Below, in pieces: positions 1 through 11,100 of a DNA stretch of 64,000 nucleotides. Position 1 is the stretch's first letter. Every line of letters starts with the position of its first letter. A program made the position numbers and the translations under genes. Origin of the DNA: Eretmocerus hayati (lineage: Eukaryota > Arthropoda > Insecta > Hymenoptera > Aphelinidae); NCBI GenBank assembly GCA_029851415.1, contig CM056743.1:118450305-118514304 (forward strand), given 5' to 3'. The notes under the pieces are model-generated. The model ran no database searches. It was given only the letters and a program-made list of their open reading frames with translations, and was not told where the DNA came from.

Positions 1-1259
1 CTTTGGTCTTCCACGTTTTTGGTATGCCATGACCACGCTTTTCTTCTCGTTGTCTGTTAGGCTCTTGAAAGTGCAGTATTCCGCCAGCGTGTCAAGATTC
101 TTCTGTAGGTCAACGTGGTCTTTGGCTAATATTGTTTTGTCATCGGCAAAAAGTAGCAGTCCTATTTCTTCTTCTATTTTAGTGTGGCCTCGTTCTTTGA
201 AGAAGTTAACCAGGTCGTGCATGAAGAGTGCAAAAATTAGTGGGCTTAATGAATCGCCTTGAAGGACTCCTTGTGTCACGTCGATTGGGCTGGTCGACTC
301 GTCATTTTGGAGCTTTACACGTATAGCAGCTTTACCGTATAGGTCTTGAAGAGTTCTGATGATCTTTGGGCTTACCCCGGCCGCGTACAGCGCTTTCCGT
401 AATTTGCCATGGTTGACAGAGTCAAAAGCTCTCTTGTAGTCGGTAAAGGTGCGTAGAGTTTGACTCCGGCTTTAGATAGTGCTTCGGCATTTTTGGCATG
501 CAGCGTGAAGATGATGTCTTCGCAGGATCTCGATGGTCGGAAGCCGGATTGGCATTCAGGCAGGATCTCGTGTTCTTCAGCCCACGCGATTAAACGCGAG
601 GCAATGGCGGACGTGAAGATTTTGCATATACATCTGATCATGGCCAGGCCACGCCTAAATATCACCTTTCTTCTGCACAAGGAAAATCTTTGAGTTGCAC
701 CAGCTGTCAGGGACCGTCCCTGTTGAGAATATTTCGTTGAAGAGCTGGGTCAAGTATTAGATCCACTCCCCTGGTAGAATGTGAAGAATGGGTTAGGCAC
801 GCCATCTGGGCCAGGGGATTTATTTTGTTTAAGACTGTCCACTATAGTTTGGATCTCTTCTTCTGTGAAGTCCTTGTCCAACATGGGATTTTCGGCTCCA
901 AAGTATGTTTCTAATGTAATACACCTTGGTGGGAAGTTTTCTTCATAGAACTCCTCGATAACAGTGCGTGAGATTGGGCACGTGGCAGATATTCCTCGGC
1001 GCTTGAGTTGTTTGACAGTGCTCCAAAAGCTGCGGGGTTCTTCTTTGACATTGTCCAAAAGTGACTGGTGGTGTAGGCGAAGTGCAATCTTTTTCTCTTG
1101 GTATAGTGTTTTGAAGAGCTTGCGCTGTGTCAGACATGGGTGAGTCAGATAGGTCAATCTATCATTCTGACCGACAATCGCTGAACATTTTTGGAGCAGT
1201 CTTCCATGTCTCTTTTCAGCTTCTGCACTCCCGCCTCCTTTTTCATGCACAATACCCAA
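1..1259 (-). pseudogene. Non-LTR retrotransposon reverse transcriptase, broken fragment
   Basis: Read on the minus strand, this is the N-terminal and palm part of a LINE-type reverse transcriptase. From high to low coordinates one sees a pre-RT region with KSPGPDGVPNPFF (about 780-850), then YKIFTSAIASRL and QSGFRPSRSCEDIIFTLHAK (about 480-650), then a GVLQGDSLSPLIFALF block (about 210-280) and a LLLFADDKTILAKDHVDL block carrying the catalytic ADD (about 120-170). The blocks lie in different frames with stops and frameshifts between them, so the copy cannot make a protein. The fragment runs off the window start, so endonuclease and 3' parts cannot be judged. Block order and wording fit non-LTR RTs; the clade is not resolvable by eye. 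It lies upstream of, and opposite to, the groucho gene. Confidence 0.88.
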
Positions 1260-4200
1260 AATTTGAGTCGATTCTCTTCATGAAAGCGAGCACATGGCAT
1301 CTTAGAACTACGATAGAGCTACCCCCTCCACTCAAATGCGAGATGTGGAGCAGGTATGACGAACCTGCAAGCTCTCCAGAACCGGAGTGAGAGCTTTTGT
1401 TACGCGATGAGGACCTTGCCGAGAGTCCAAGGCAGTTTGTACATATTATTAGGACCAATGTGAGTAAGAAGAAGACAGAGCCGTGAGCAGACGACAAATT
1501 TCCCAATAAAGATAGGTGGACCTTTCTATATTCGCCATATCTGACTCTCTACCCAAGCATTAGTCACAGCTCACGGAGCCTATCCCTTCCTCTACGTATT
1601 ACATTGCGAATCGTTTGGGATAGTGTCATGAACCATCTGCACTTTGTGACGAAATTTTTGTGAAATTTGAAGCATTTAACTAAGCGTTTATCATCACCAA
1701 AGCGCGTGAAAGTCGTTTTTTGACCATTTTTCCAGAAAAAATCATAAAAGTCGTTTTATTTGAAAATTCTAACGTAGGCGATTTTAAAAACAGTTGGAAG
1801 ATGTTATTTGAGCCCTGAACAATCATTTAAGAAGATATTTGGCGAGGTGGTCTTCCGACTCATTTAAAGTTGGTTCAAGGACACCGTGATCATATTTTGG
1901 AACTGTGCGTGAATGAAAATGCATTAGAGCGAGAAGTAACATTTACGCACACTTCACCAATGCGTAAATGTAAAACTGTGCGAGAAGTCATTCACGCATT
2001 ACTTCTCGCACTGTAAATAATGAAGAGAAGTCTCATTTTTTTACAACTTCGCGCACACAGTTGCAAAAATGTCATTCTCCTCATCCCGCATCGGTGGATC
2101 GAGGTCTACGTAGGAAAACCCTACTGTGATTGGCTAAGTTCATCCTATAAAGCTATGAAAAGCCAGAAGCGTTTGTTGAAGTGATCATTTTTGCCAAATG
2201 ATTGCTTAGGACATTCTGGAAAACAATGTAAAGCAACTGTAAGTTGGAATCACTAGGGCTATTTTGGTGATGCCACCAACCGTATAACAGTTTTAGGAAA
2301 GGGAGTTTGCAATCCTTGATACAACATGAACAAGTAGCCAAAAAGTCACAGATGAGTGTTGATCTGTTGGATTGTTTTTGTTTTTCAATGAAGGTTAAAA
2401 GTTCCAGAGAAACAGCCATAACCATACGTGTCATATGAAATACTCACGGACCTTCAATTGTATATATTTATTACTGGGCAAAATTTTGTCCAAGTATTAC
2501 TCCTGTACAATTTTACAAGAAAGGGCAGGGAAATAACCGAAATTCAGCAAAAAATCGAATCACAATCACTTTCTGAGTATTCAAGCACTTGAGATTCCAA
2601 GTTCTTAAAACAACTTTGCTTGGTTATCTAGAAGAATTTTCGAGAAAATTTTGAGGAAATTGATGCAGAAATTTTCTCTTAGTGAGCAAGGAAAATGCAA
2701 TTTCCACGCACTTCCTGAATTTTCAACTTTTTAACAGCCGATTACTTGAAAAGTGCACAAATATACAAAAGCCACAAAACTAGTACTTTTGGCATCCATT
2801 CTACATTAAAAATTTGAGTAGCATTGGCGTTGCAATCCGAAGAGATGAGTTTTTGAGCTCCGCGTGTGATGTAGAGAACTGTCATCTCGTCCGATTTGTA
2901 CTGGGCAAACATCACTCGAAGTTTGCCTACTACTTATATGCCAGCGGACTCTCTTACTCTGCGAGACTATGTATCTCTTCTTGGATGGCACAGTGCAGTA
3001 GCCAGAGTGGCCCACGATCCAAGTAAGTAGTCGACTCCGATGTCAGTGTGCATCGCAAAGCTACTGCACTGCACTCCGCCGTCGGCGTCGTCGTCGCCGT
3101 CGCCGCCGCGCGCCACTTGACACGAAAAGCTCGAGCGCGCGGCCAAGTGAATCGAGGACTACGAGCTATCCTCGAGTATATCTCCATCTACTACATACAT
3201 ACTTTTTTACCTCTTGTATATATCGTCATGCACATACCTGTATATGGTTATGTATTCGTGTTTGCAAGTGGCGGTACTTGAACAAGTCACTCTCGCGGAA
3301 AACTTGTGTAGTTCTTTCCCTCGTGTCTCCCGCGCAAAGCGCATGGCCGAAAGCTCTAGTGAGATTTTTCGAGACTCTATTTTTTTGGCTCTTTGTCTGT
3401 TACAGAGAGATGTATTTTCGTCGTGTAGAATCAGATGAATTTTAAATAGCAAGTCTGTGGTGAGAAATTGATATTATATGGGATCACAGACGCAGATCTG
3501 AGTCGCGAGAGTGGGTGTGTAATAACTCTAATATTTATGTAAATGCAACATTTGCAAAAAGTGAACCTTTTACACGCGTTATCGCGCGGGGCAAGCCACT
3601 CTTGCAGTGAAACGCGCGATAATAGGCAAATCCGATCTTTCTACTCTCTGGAGTCTGTCATGATGGCTTTTATTTCATGCACCAATGTGGCTGCCCCGTT
3701 GATTCGCGATTGCGAGCGTCACACGCTCGCTCGACATCTGTACAGGAGATTTTATTAATTCGCCGATTCATTTATTGAATGGAGGCGCAACGAGTTGCCA
3801 AGATACATCACAAGAATTTCTCATAAAAATTCAGAGGCGAGCTTTAAATTTTTGCACATTGCATCGATGAATTAGCATTAGAAGTAGGAAATATGTCAAG
3901 TTTAATATCTCAACGATAAATCGATATTACATTGTGTTGAAAGAAACGCGGAAAAGTCAATGTTTATCTACCACAAATGTTTCCTACAGCTTTGTCTGAG
4001 TGACGCTCAAGATAGCAGCGTCGTTCTATCGATTATTTGAAGAATTAGAGTGAACTTAGCGTTTTAATTTATGAAACATTGAGAAATTTGAGCCTATTGA
4101 ACTTCAAACGTATTTATCTAGACTAAATCCAAGAAATGAGGCATGGGTAATTCCATAATGTGACTGTCAACTATGATAGTACCATTATTCGATACACTCA

Positions 4201-4660
4201 ATTACCATTCAACTCAGAAATCCTCTCAAACAGAAAACGAATGAATTCCGAAATGAATAAAAAAAGTATGAGAAATCAGCCTTTTTTACGAAAATAAAGT
4301 AGAATATCAACTGAACTTTATCTGTAACGATTTTGATATTTAATCCGGCGAAAAGAACTCGTTTTCTGGCCACTTGTCCTCTCGGAATCTCGACAGCTCA
4401 AGCTCAAAGCCCTCGCTGCGAACGAGCTGCAGATATTTGTAAGCCGCATGTGGCCGGGAGAATAAACGAGAGAAAGCGAGACCGCGAACGCTATACATTT
4501 GCAGCAGCAGAGTAGCATTAGTGAGTGGAGCGCTCGATTCCCGAGCAGCGCTGTTCCCGAGGGCGTCTGGAGAGGGGGTAAAGTAGGGGCGTCGGCGGGG
4601 AAGCGAACCACCGCGTTCGAAGCACAACGGCTGGCTTTGAGACTTTGAGCTTGAACCGGA
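1260..4660. other. Intergenic sequence upstream of groucho
   Basis: No gene is recognisable. Open frames here are short and have no family resemblance. The stretch is AT-rich to about 2900, then has a CpG-rich patch with GTC/GCC repeats at about 3065-3145, then is AT-rich again to about 4320. From 4320 the GC content rises towards the first groucho exon. Small stacked hairpins at 1940-2011 are listed separately. This segment probably contains distal promoter or enhancer sequence, but no specific factor site can be supported by eye. Confidence 0.5.
1940..2011. repeat. Two adjacent short hairpins
   Basis: CATTTACGCA (1940-1949) pairs with TGCGTAAATG (1961-1970). GTGCGAGAAGT (1978-1988) pairs with ACTTCTCGCAC (2001-2011). 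The surrounding sequence repeats the same words (GCGAGAAGT, ATTCACGCATT, TGCGTGAATG), so this looks like a small decayed inverted-repeat element rather than a structured RNA gene. Confidence 0.5.
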
Positions 4661-5077
4661 GCGCGTCCGTTCAGTTGACATCCGCTAGGCGCGCGATGAG
4701 CGTTAGCTGCACCGTTGAAAGTAAGTAGCGGGCCATCAGGCTACAAATAAGTGCCGTGTGTTCGCGTGTGCTTCTCTGGGTACGAGATTGGCAGTTCCTG
4801 TTCCTTCGGTGTGAGATCGAGTGTTGCATCCTCATCATCAGTGTGTGACTTGCTGGGCCAAAGGTGCAAGGGCTCAGTTACAATAAAAAAAAAGTGTTTC
4901 ACAAGTGATTTGAGAGATCGCAGTTCTGTGGTGAAGTTTTTTTATGTGAGGGCGATATAAAGCCCGTGGGTGTTGGGACGAGCGTCTTCCTCGTCGTCGC
5001 AGTCGTCGGACAGATATTATCCGGGTGCGGCTCTGGCCGCTATTGCTGCGCTGGGCTCGGCCCTCGAGCTCAAGAGG
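4660..5077 (+). promoter_or_regulatory. Likely groucho promoter and 5' UTR
   Basis: The sequence just upstream of the first coding exon is GC-richer than its surroundings and holds several arthropod initiator-like TCAGT words (4671-4676, 4838-4843, 4873-4878). No TATA box is evident. A short upstream ATG at 4695 opens an 11-codon frame, and another out-of-frame ATG lies at about 4944, so the leader would contain small uORFs. A donor-like AAA|GTAAGT sits at 4720/4721 and could end a non-coding leader exon. The frame containing the groucho start is open for about 36 codons upstream without another ATG. The true transcription start cannot be fixed without RNA data. Confidence 0.45.
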
Positions 5078-5140
5078 ATGTATCCCAGCGGCGGCATCAA
5101 CGCGGCAGCTGTCGCAGCCGCAGCTGCCGCTCGCCATCCG
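5078..5140 (+). CDS. gro: groucho coding exon 1 (alanine-rich N terminus)
   Basis: This exon encodes 21 residues, starting MYPSGG and ending ARHP, followed by donor GTAGGT at 5141 in phase 0. The start is chosen because MYPS is the conserved beginning of Groucho/TLE proteins and this is the only ATG in the frame. In known members a short MYPSP..RHP segment occupies this place. Here the two bookends MYPS and RHP are separated by an insertion dominated by ten alanines ([10 protein letters not shown] preceded by GGIN). The alanine codons are mixed GCG/GCA/GCT/GCC, so the tract is not a pure trinucleotide slippage array. Confidence 0.88.
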
Positions 5141-8100
5141 GTAGGTCCTTTTGCCGATCTTGCACCACGTCCCATCAGATCCCGATGTGGGGTCTCATTG
5201 CCGGGATCAGCGAAACAACGCTTCGAGAGACTTTTGAACCGATCAATTTTCGCGCCACGACCATGATCGATCGGTTGCATCCGACAACGCTCGCACGTCG
5301 CGCGGCGCGGCGGGCGGCCCGACGGATCGCGCGAGCGGGAAACTTGTGCGCATTTTTGAAAAAAATTTTCTCGACTCTTCGCATGATTGGTTCACTGATT
5401 TTTCTCAAGGTTGAAGCTGCGATTGATTTACTCGACCCAAGAGATGTTCAAGTCTTTACTTAATTTCGGTCTCTCGACACTTGTGTGAATACTTACTCAG
5501 TTATGCAAACGTACGACGACGAATCGGACGAGGCCTCTCTGTTTGCTCTACAACACTCGCTCACCGATCAAATAAGTTTACTCACTTTTCGAGTGTTTAG
5601 CGAGCAGTCGCCGCGAGGTATAATATTCTAAAAATTCGTGCTCTCAGCAAAAAGTATCCGAGACAGGTATGCGTGTATAAATATATAGATGGTGCTCCGA
5701 CGCCAGTGTGCAAAGTAACTTCTCTGATATTTCTTCTTTCGTTTTTTTAACAAGACAAGGAGGCGAGCCTGATGGTCCACTGAGAGCTCTGAGCGCGAGA
5801 TGAGCTGACGATGAGCTCTCAAGAATCGTATTTACAGCGAGAGTTGGAAGGCCAGTCTCGAGAGAGCGCCGAGTAATGGCTTGAGCGTATATTAGTGTAT
5901 ATGTATATAGCGTCCGGTCCGCGTTGAATTATTCATCCGAGATGACCGGCAACGGTAGCCCCTCTGGGTCCGATGCTCTCAGACTTTTTTTTGCACTCTG
6001 CTTCTCTCTCTCTCTTATTACTCGTTCATCCTTTGAGCATAAAACCCGTGCACTCTGTCGTGTTAGCCGTCATCAAGGGACGAAAATCACATCGAGCGCG
6101 CTTTTATACATCGTGTAGCTGGATGAATACATTTGTGTTTTTCGTGTCATAGATTGATTGCTCTGCATGTGTATATGCCCGATTCGGTTCTCCTCATCGG
6201 GCCAATTTCCCGTTTCTGCATACGATTCACTCACATTCAGGTTGAGACGGCGTGACATGTGTAGTTTTGCTGCCGTGCATTCGTTTTCAGAGCGTGTTAC
6301 CCTCAATATACTGCCTGCGATCGATCAGAAACCAAGCTCACGAGGGGGGTGATCGAAAAAGTGATATTTACACTGGGATCATTTCAGTATATGTATCCTT
6401 TTTTAGTCGACTGGAGTATACTGTTAATGTAAGTCTATAAATGTACTTTGGGCTTATGTACCGGGCTCATCGGTTTCGATTTTCTCTTTTGAGTGGGACG
6501 TTGATTGGGGGAAAGTAGATTTTGAAAAACAAACTTCTTAGACAGTTGCCTTCCCGTGATATTTTTGTAATCGATTGTTCCTTGAAGAATACCTCAATTG
6601 AAAAAATTCATGGCCTAGATATTTTTTTTCTATTGTAAGCCACAAGACATCAGTCAAATTCATGCAACGAGAATCTCCGGCTTTGGCTACACGTAATCAT
6701 GTACATAACGTACTTTATCGGGAATATGATACGCGTCTCAACTGTGGAAATATTGGCTTATAAATTAATCTCCGCGAAGCAGCGGAGCAATTAGCTCGAT
6801 TGAACTATAAAGACGTTCTGTTCAAATATTTCTTCAAAAATTGTCATATTTCAACAGCGTGAAGTAGATGTTTATCATCACTTGTCATATTCGAACGAAT
6901 GAAAACAGACAGACGTCAACTCGACAGCGGTTGATGATTTCGATTACTTATACTTCGCGTCGTTGACGTCGTCGCGCCTCGCTTCTCTGATTCAAATTCT
7001 CATCATCATCGCATTGACGACCGTGTCATCAAGAAAATGTGTCTGGAAATACATTATTGATTCTACATTATCGTTGATCGCGTACTTGCGAAAGAACTCA
7101 TTTTTTCTCAAAATGTTACACGGCGATGGTTAAAAACATGTGTATGATCTGCGAACATTCGTTACTGGAAGATTTACAAAGAAGTAGCATTTTATTATTG
7201 TGCTATAGCTAACACTTGCGATTTCTACATAATTGAGAATCAGTTATTTGGATGACGGTAATGTTGAATCATTTTGATAATTGTCAATTATCTCTATCAT
7301 AAAATTTGCCGATGCGAGAGGTCATACATCACAAGTTTTGTCGCGTATGTACAATACTCACTCTCTCGCGCGAAACTATCCCTAATTCAAATTCAAGGAC
7401 AATTACTCGAGTAATTGAACGCCACCTCAATCAACGCGGTCGCAGTCACGGAGCAATACGGAAGCCACGGTTAATTATATCTCGAATTATATTGAGAAGG
7501 ATGAGTGCAGTGAGCGCATCCCTCTCTTTTCCTCTGATATCGCTTCGGATATCGCCTTACCACCACCCCCTGCATTGATCCTTCCATCGTTATCCCATTG
7601 TTATTTCATTCGTGTTATGCAATGTTGGTAAATAGAGTAATCTCTATGCCGTAAAATTATCAATAAAATCGAGCCAACCGATGAACCAATTTCCTCCCTT
7701 GGTGCGAGCACGTGTTCCTCGAAAAACATATGTATATAATAATGAATACGTTGCTAAAGTTTGAAAAAGATGATTGGTTGCGATGTGCTGGCGCATCAGG
7801 TGCATGCATGCAAGGAGTCTCGTAAGTACTTTATGTGCGAGGAACTCGAGTACCGGAATGAGTGGATGTGCAGCGCGCGCGAGGAGTGCAAAAAAAGAGC
7901 CGAGAAAAATTCCTGCGGCCTCGTCGACCGCGTCTGAAAAAATGTGTATGTATGTACGAGTAGTACTGCACTTGCGTGACGCAGGTTGCACAACGCTCTT
8001 GCTTGTTGTACATGTAACGTATATATACACAAATATATGTACAGTAGAACTCGCTTACAACGAGCAGATTTTGAAAATTTGGTTGGTTTGTGTACTAAGT

Positions 8101-11100
8101 CAATGGAATCAGCCTCGGTTATAACGAGCCGAATCTCGCCCAAATTTGGATTTGGACCTCTGCTATAGCGAGCAGATACGATTTCAACACTACTTGATGG
8201 TGAATTCGAGGGCTTGGCACTAAACTGTAAACAGGTATCATCATATTGAAACCAGTAAAATCGACACAAAGCAACATGAAAACTGATAAATGGGAAGCTT
8301 TTGCGCTGGAAGGACGAAAATGCGGAATTTTGTAAGATCTGCGGTGTGAGCAGTTCCACGATTTCAACAACAATCTTAAAGATTCGAACAATTTTTATCT
8401 CATTATTGAGAATATTGATGATGAGTTTTTCCACCACTACTCAGTTGAAAAACACTGTTAAAAATATAATCTTCGAGCCAAGAAATGAACATTAATCTCT
8501 GAAATCATGAAGGATACAAACTTGCAAATCGTGATTCTAATATAAGTGAGATGAAGTGCTTAAGGTAGTTGTACACTAATGCTGAAAATACAGTGAAATC
8601 TCCGGTCGCACTGACACCTCTGGTTGCATCAAAACTGTCCGCCATTCGGAGGTATCCGCTAATCAGAGGTTCATTTCTGTGATTATACTTCTGCTGGTCG
8701 CAAAAAATTGTCCGTTATTGAGAGGTCTCCGCTAATAGGAGGTATCCGTTAAGGGAGATTCCGCTAAATACCAGAAAAACACCAAAGTTGGGGAGGATTT
8801 AGTTCAAGTATTAATGAACACCTGTGCAAAATTTCAGAATGATTGACCATTTTGTTTCGGAGTGGTAGCCATAAAAAACCCGCCACTTTTAACATTGCGT
8901 TTATATGGGAGTCGACGATCCCGCATGAGCGCCATGCTAAAAGTGACGAATTTTGATGACTACCACTCCTGAAACAAAACGGTCAATCATTATGAAATTT
9001 TGCACAGGTGTTCATTAACACTTGAACTAAATCCTCACCGACTTTGGTGACATTCTGGTATATTTTGCATTTTAGTGTACAACTACCTTAATACTGCATT
9101 TCTTAGATCCGCATTACATAGTCACCTTTCTGACCGCGAATCTATAGCTATGTACACATCCAAGTATATATTTCTCTCATAACTTACTTGTGTTTGACAT
9201 TGATCGTCCATTTTTCGAAGTAAAACTGGGTTATCTGACATTCTTCAATGTAAGACGATCAATTTATCATTTATTCACATTATATACATGTAGATCTAAC
9301 CATTTTGAGTCAACCTCGGTTATAACGAGCAAATTTTGCCGGTCCCTTGGAGCTCGTTATAACCGAGTTCTACTGTATACGATTCACTTATATACACGAG
9401 CTCGAGTGCAAATGCATATAGTTGCTCTCGCACGCGAGATTCTCGATTATATTCGAGCTTGCAAATCGCAAAACGCGCGAGGTTTACGAGAGATATAACA
9501 TACTAAACATGTGACCATCTATTACACGCGATCGAGTCACTTGATGATCGTGTACACCACCACCATCATCATCATCATCATCATCACAGGCTGAAATGAT
9601 GTTGAGAGACTGCGTAACGCTGTGTATACCGCTTGTGTATTATGTAGGCGTCATACGCGCACGGCTTATCGCCGAGTTAATCTTGCTCGTTCAATTTAAT
9701 CCAACGTAGTGACTCGTAGGCTGTGCAAGGATAATTAGTCTGAATCAGATCGAGTTTCCGTTGGATTAGGTGCTGAACTCGTTTGGCACTGGATGTTTAC
9801 GTTTATGAGTGTATTTTGAGACCAAATTGAGCCTGCACTTTGTGTGATGCAGATGTGGATTGATTTGTTAATTGTGAGTGATTGAAGAGAATACTTATAG
9901 TGAAGTGGGAGGAGAAATTTGATTCCGCGTGCCTCACACATTTTCCCGTGGTTGTTGATGCCGTTCGTTTATTATCACTGATACATCAGAGCTCACATTT
10001 TTAAAAAAAGACGCACGAGACATATCGTGCCCACGTCTGATGGTAGACACAACAATACGACTTGGATTGAATTTTCCGAAGAAGAAAAAAACGCTATCAG
10101 TATCTCCCAAGTATATCCCCCAGCCTAGTCGTGCGAGCTTTTTTTAGCGCTCCACATTGTTATTTACTGTATTATCATTCAAGTACCCGCATGACAGCTG
10201 CAAAATGTATTTGTAGCTCATTCAAGCGTTTTTTATCCACAATCGCTCTCAGAATTTCATACCCTCGTTGAACTAATCAAATCACTCGTTGTAAGCCGAT
10301 TGTAATCGTCTGCTTTTGATGCGGTCTCAATTGTATATCGCGCGAGCGCTCCACACGAATCAAGTGGCAAACACTCGATTCTCGTTCTCCTCGTTGATTG
10401 AGTAAATTGATACAATATCTCAATCCTGAAAAGTGAATCGTCATTTCAATCACCCCACGTTCCTCGATTTCATGAATCTACAGGATACTTAACAAATACA
10501 ATTTCACGTCACACAAACTCGACGAAATGATACATTGATATTATTTCGTTGTTCTCAAAGTCATTGCCACCACCCCAAATGCGTCCCCCCATACATGTAA
10601 ATTTTGCCCCAGCTTGTCACACGATTGGAACACAGTATTATAACTATACAATACTGCGCGAACCCAAAGGTTTTATCGTATACAATTCATCTAATCACCC
10701 CTCCGACATCAGTTTGTGGACAATAGCTGCGTGCCCATCGTGGCGTGCATAGATAGTCGTCGTTGATGCTCCGGATAAAACTCGCTCTTCCACTTATCTA
10801 TATCTACCCACCTCACCATAATACCCGCACATACTCTGTATATTACCCATTCTTGCATGCGCCCATAGAAAAACTTACCGTACACGATGATGGGATTTGA
10901 GGTTATGGTAAATGGCGATGACTGAAATTTAACGCTGTGGGGCTTTTATCTCTCGCACATTTTGCAGAGAGAGACTTTTTGACACCCCTTGCTGGATTAA
11001 TAACCGAGATATATGTCTATACCTACTTTCGCAATTGTTCCTGGTGAGGTCGTGCGTTAGGTTTGGTCGCGTGTTCTAACTAAGTCGGATTTGAATTCTA

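Larger units (their letters stand above)
8042..9375 (+). mobile_element. pogo/Tigger-like DNA transposon, non-autonomous, with nested insertions
   Basis: The left end CAGTAGAACTCGCTTACAAC (8042-) and the right end ...GTTATAACCGAGTTCTACTG (-9375) are inverted repeats, each flanked by TA (8040-8041 and 9376-9377), the TSD of Tc1/mariner/pogo transposons. Variants of CTCGGTTATAACGAGC recur inside both ends (about 8114, 8158 and 9307), as subterminal iterons do in this group. On the + strand at about 8330-8395 a fragment reads [19 protein letters not shown]. This resembles the STIS helix of the helix-turn-helix in pogo/CENP-B-type transposases, but most of the transposase is missing. The middle is interrupted by the element at 8560-9091. 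Confidence 0.8.

Noticed and set aside
29..262. 77-codon + strand frame at the window start
   Set aside because: It is the reverse-strand shadow of the RT fragment whose catalytic ADD block reads on the minus strand.
4970..5077. N-terminal extension of Groucho upstream of the MYPS start
   Set aside because: The frame is open (RASSSSSQSSDRYYPG), but its only candidate initiators are non-ATG codons, and MYPS is the conserved family start.
7796..8437. 213-codon open frame on the minus strand
   Set aside because: It spans the left half of the pogo-like element and its flank in the orientation opposite to the transposase remnant, and has no family resemblance.
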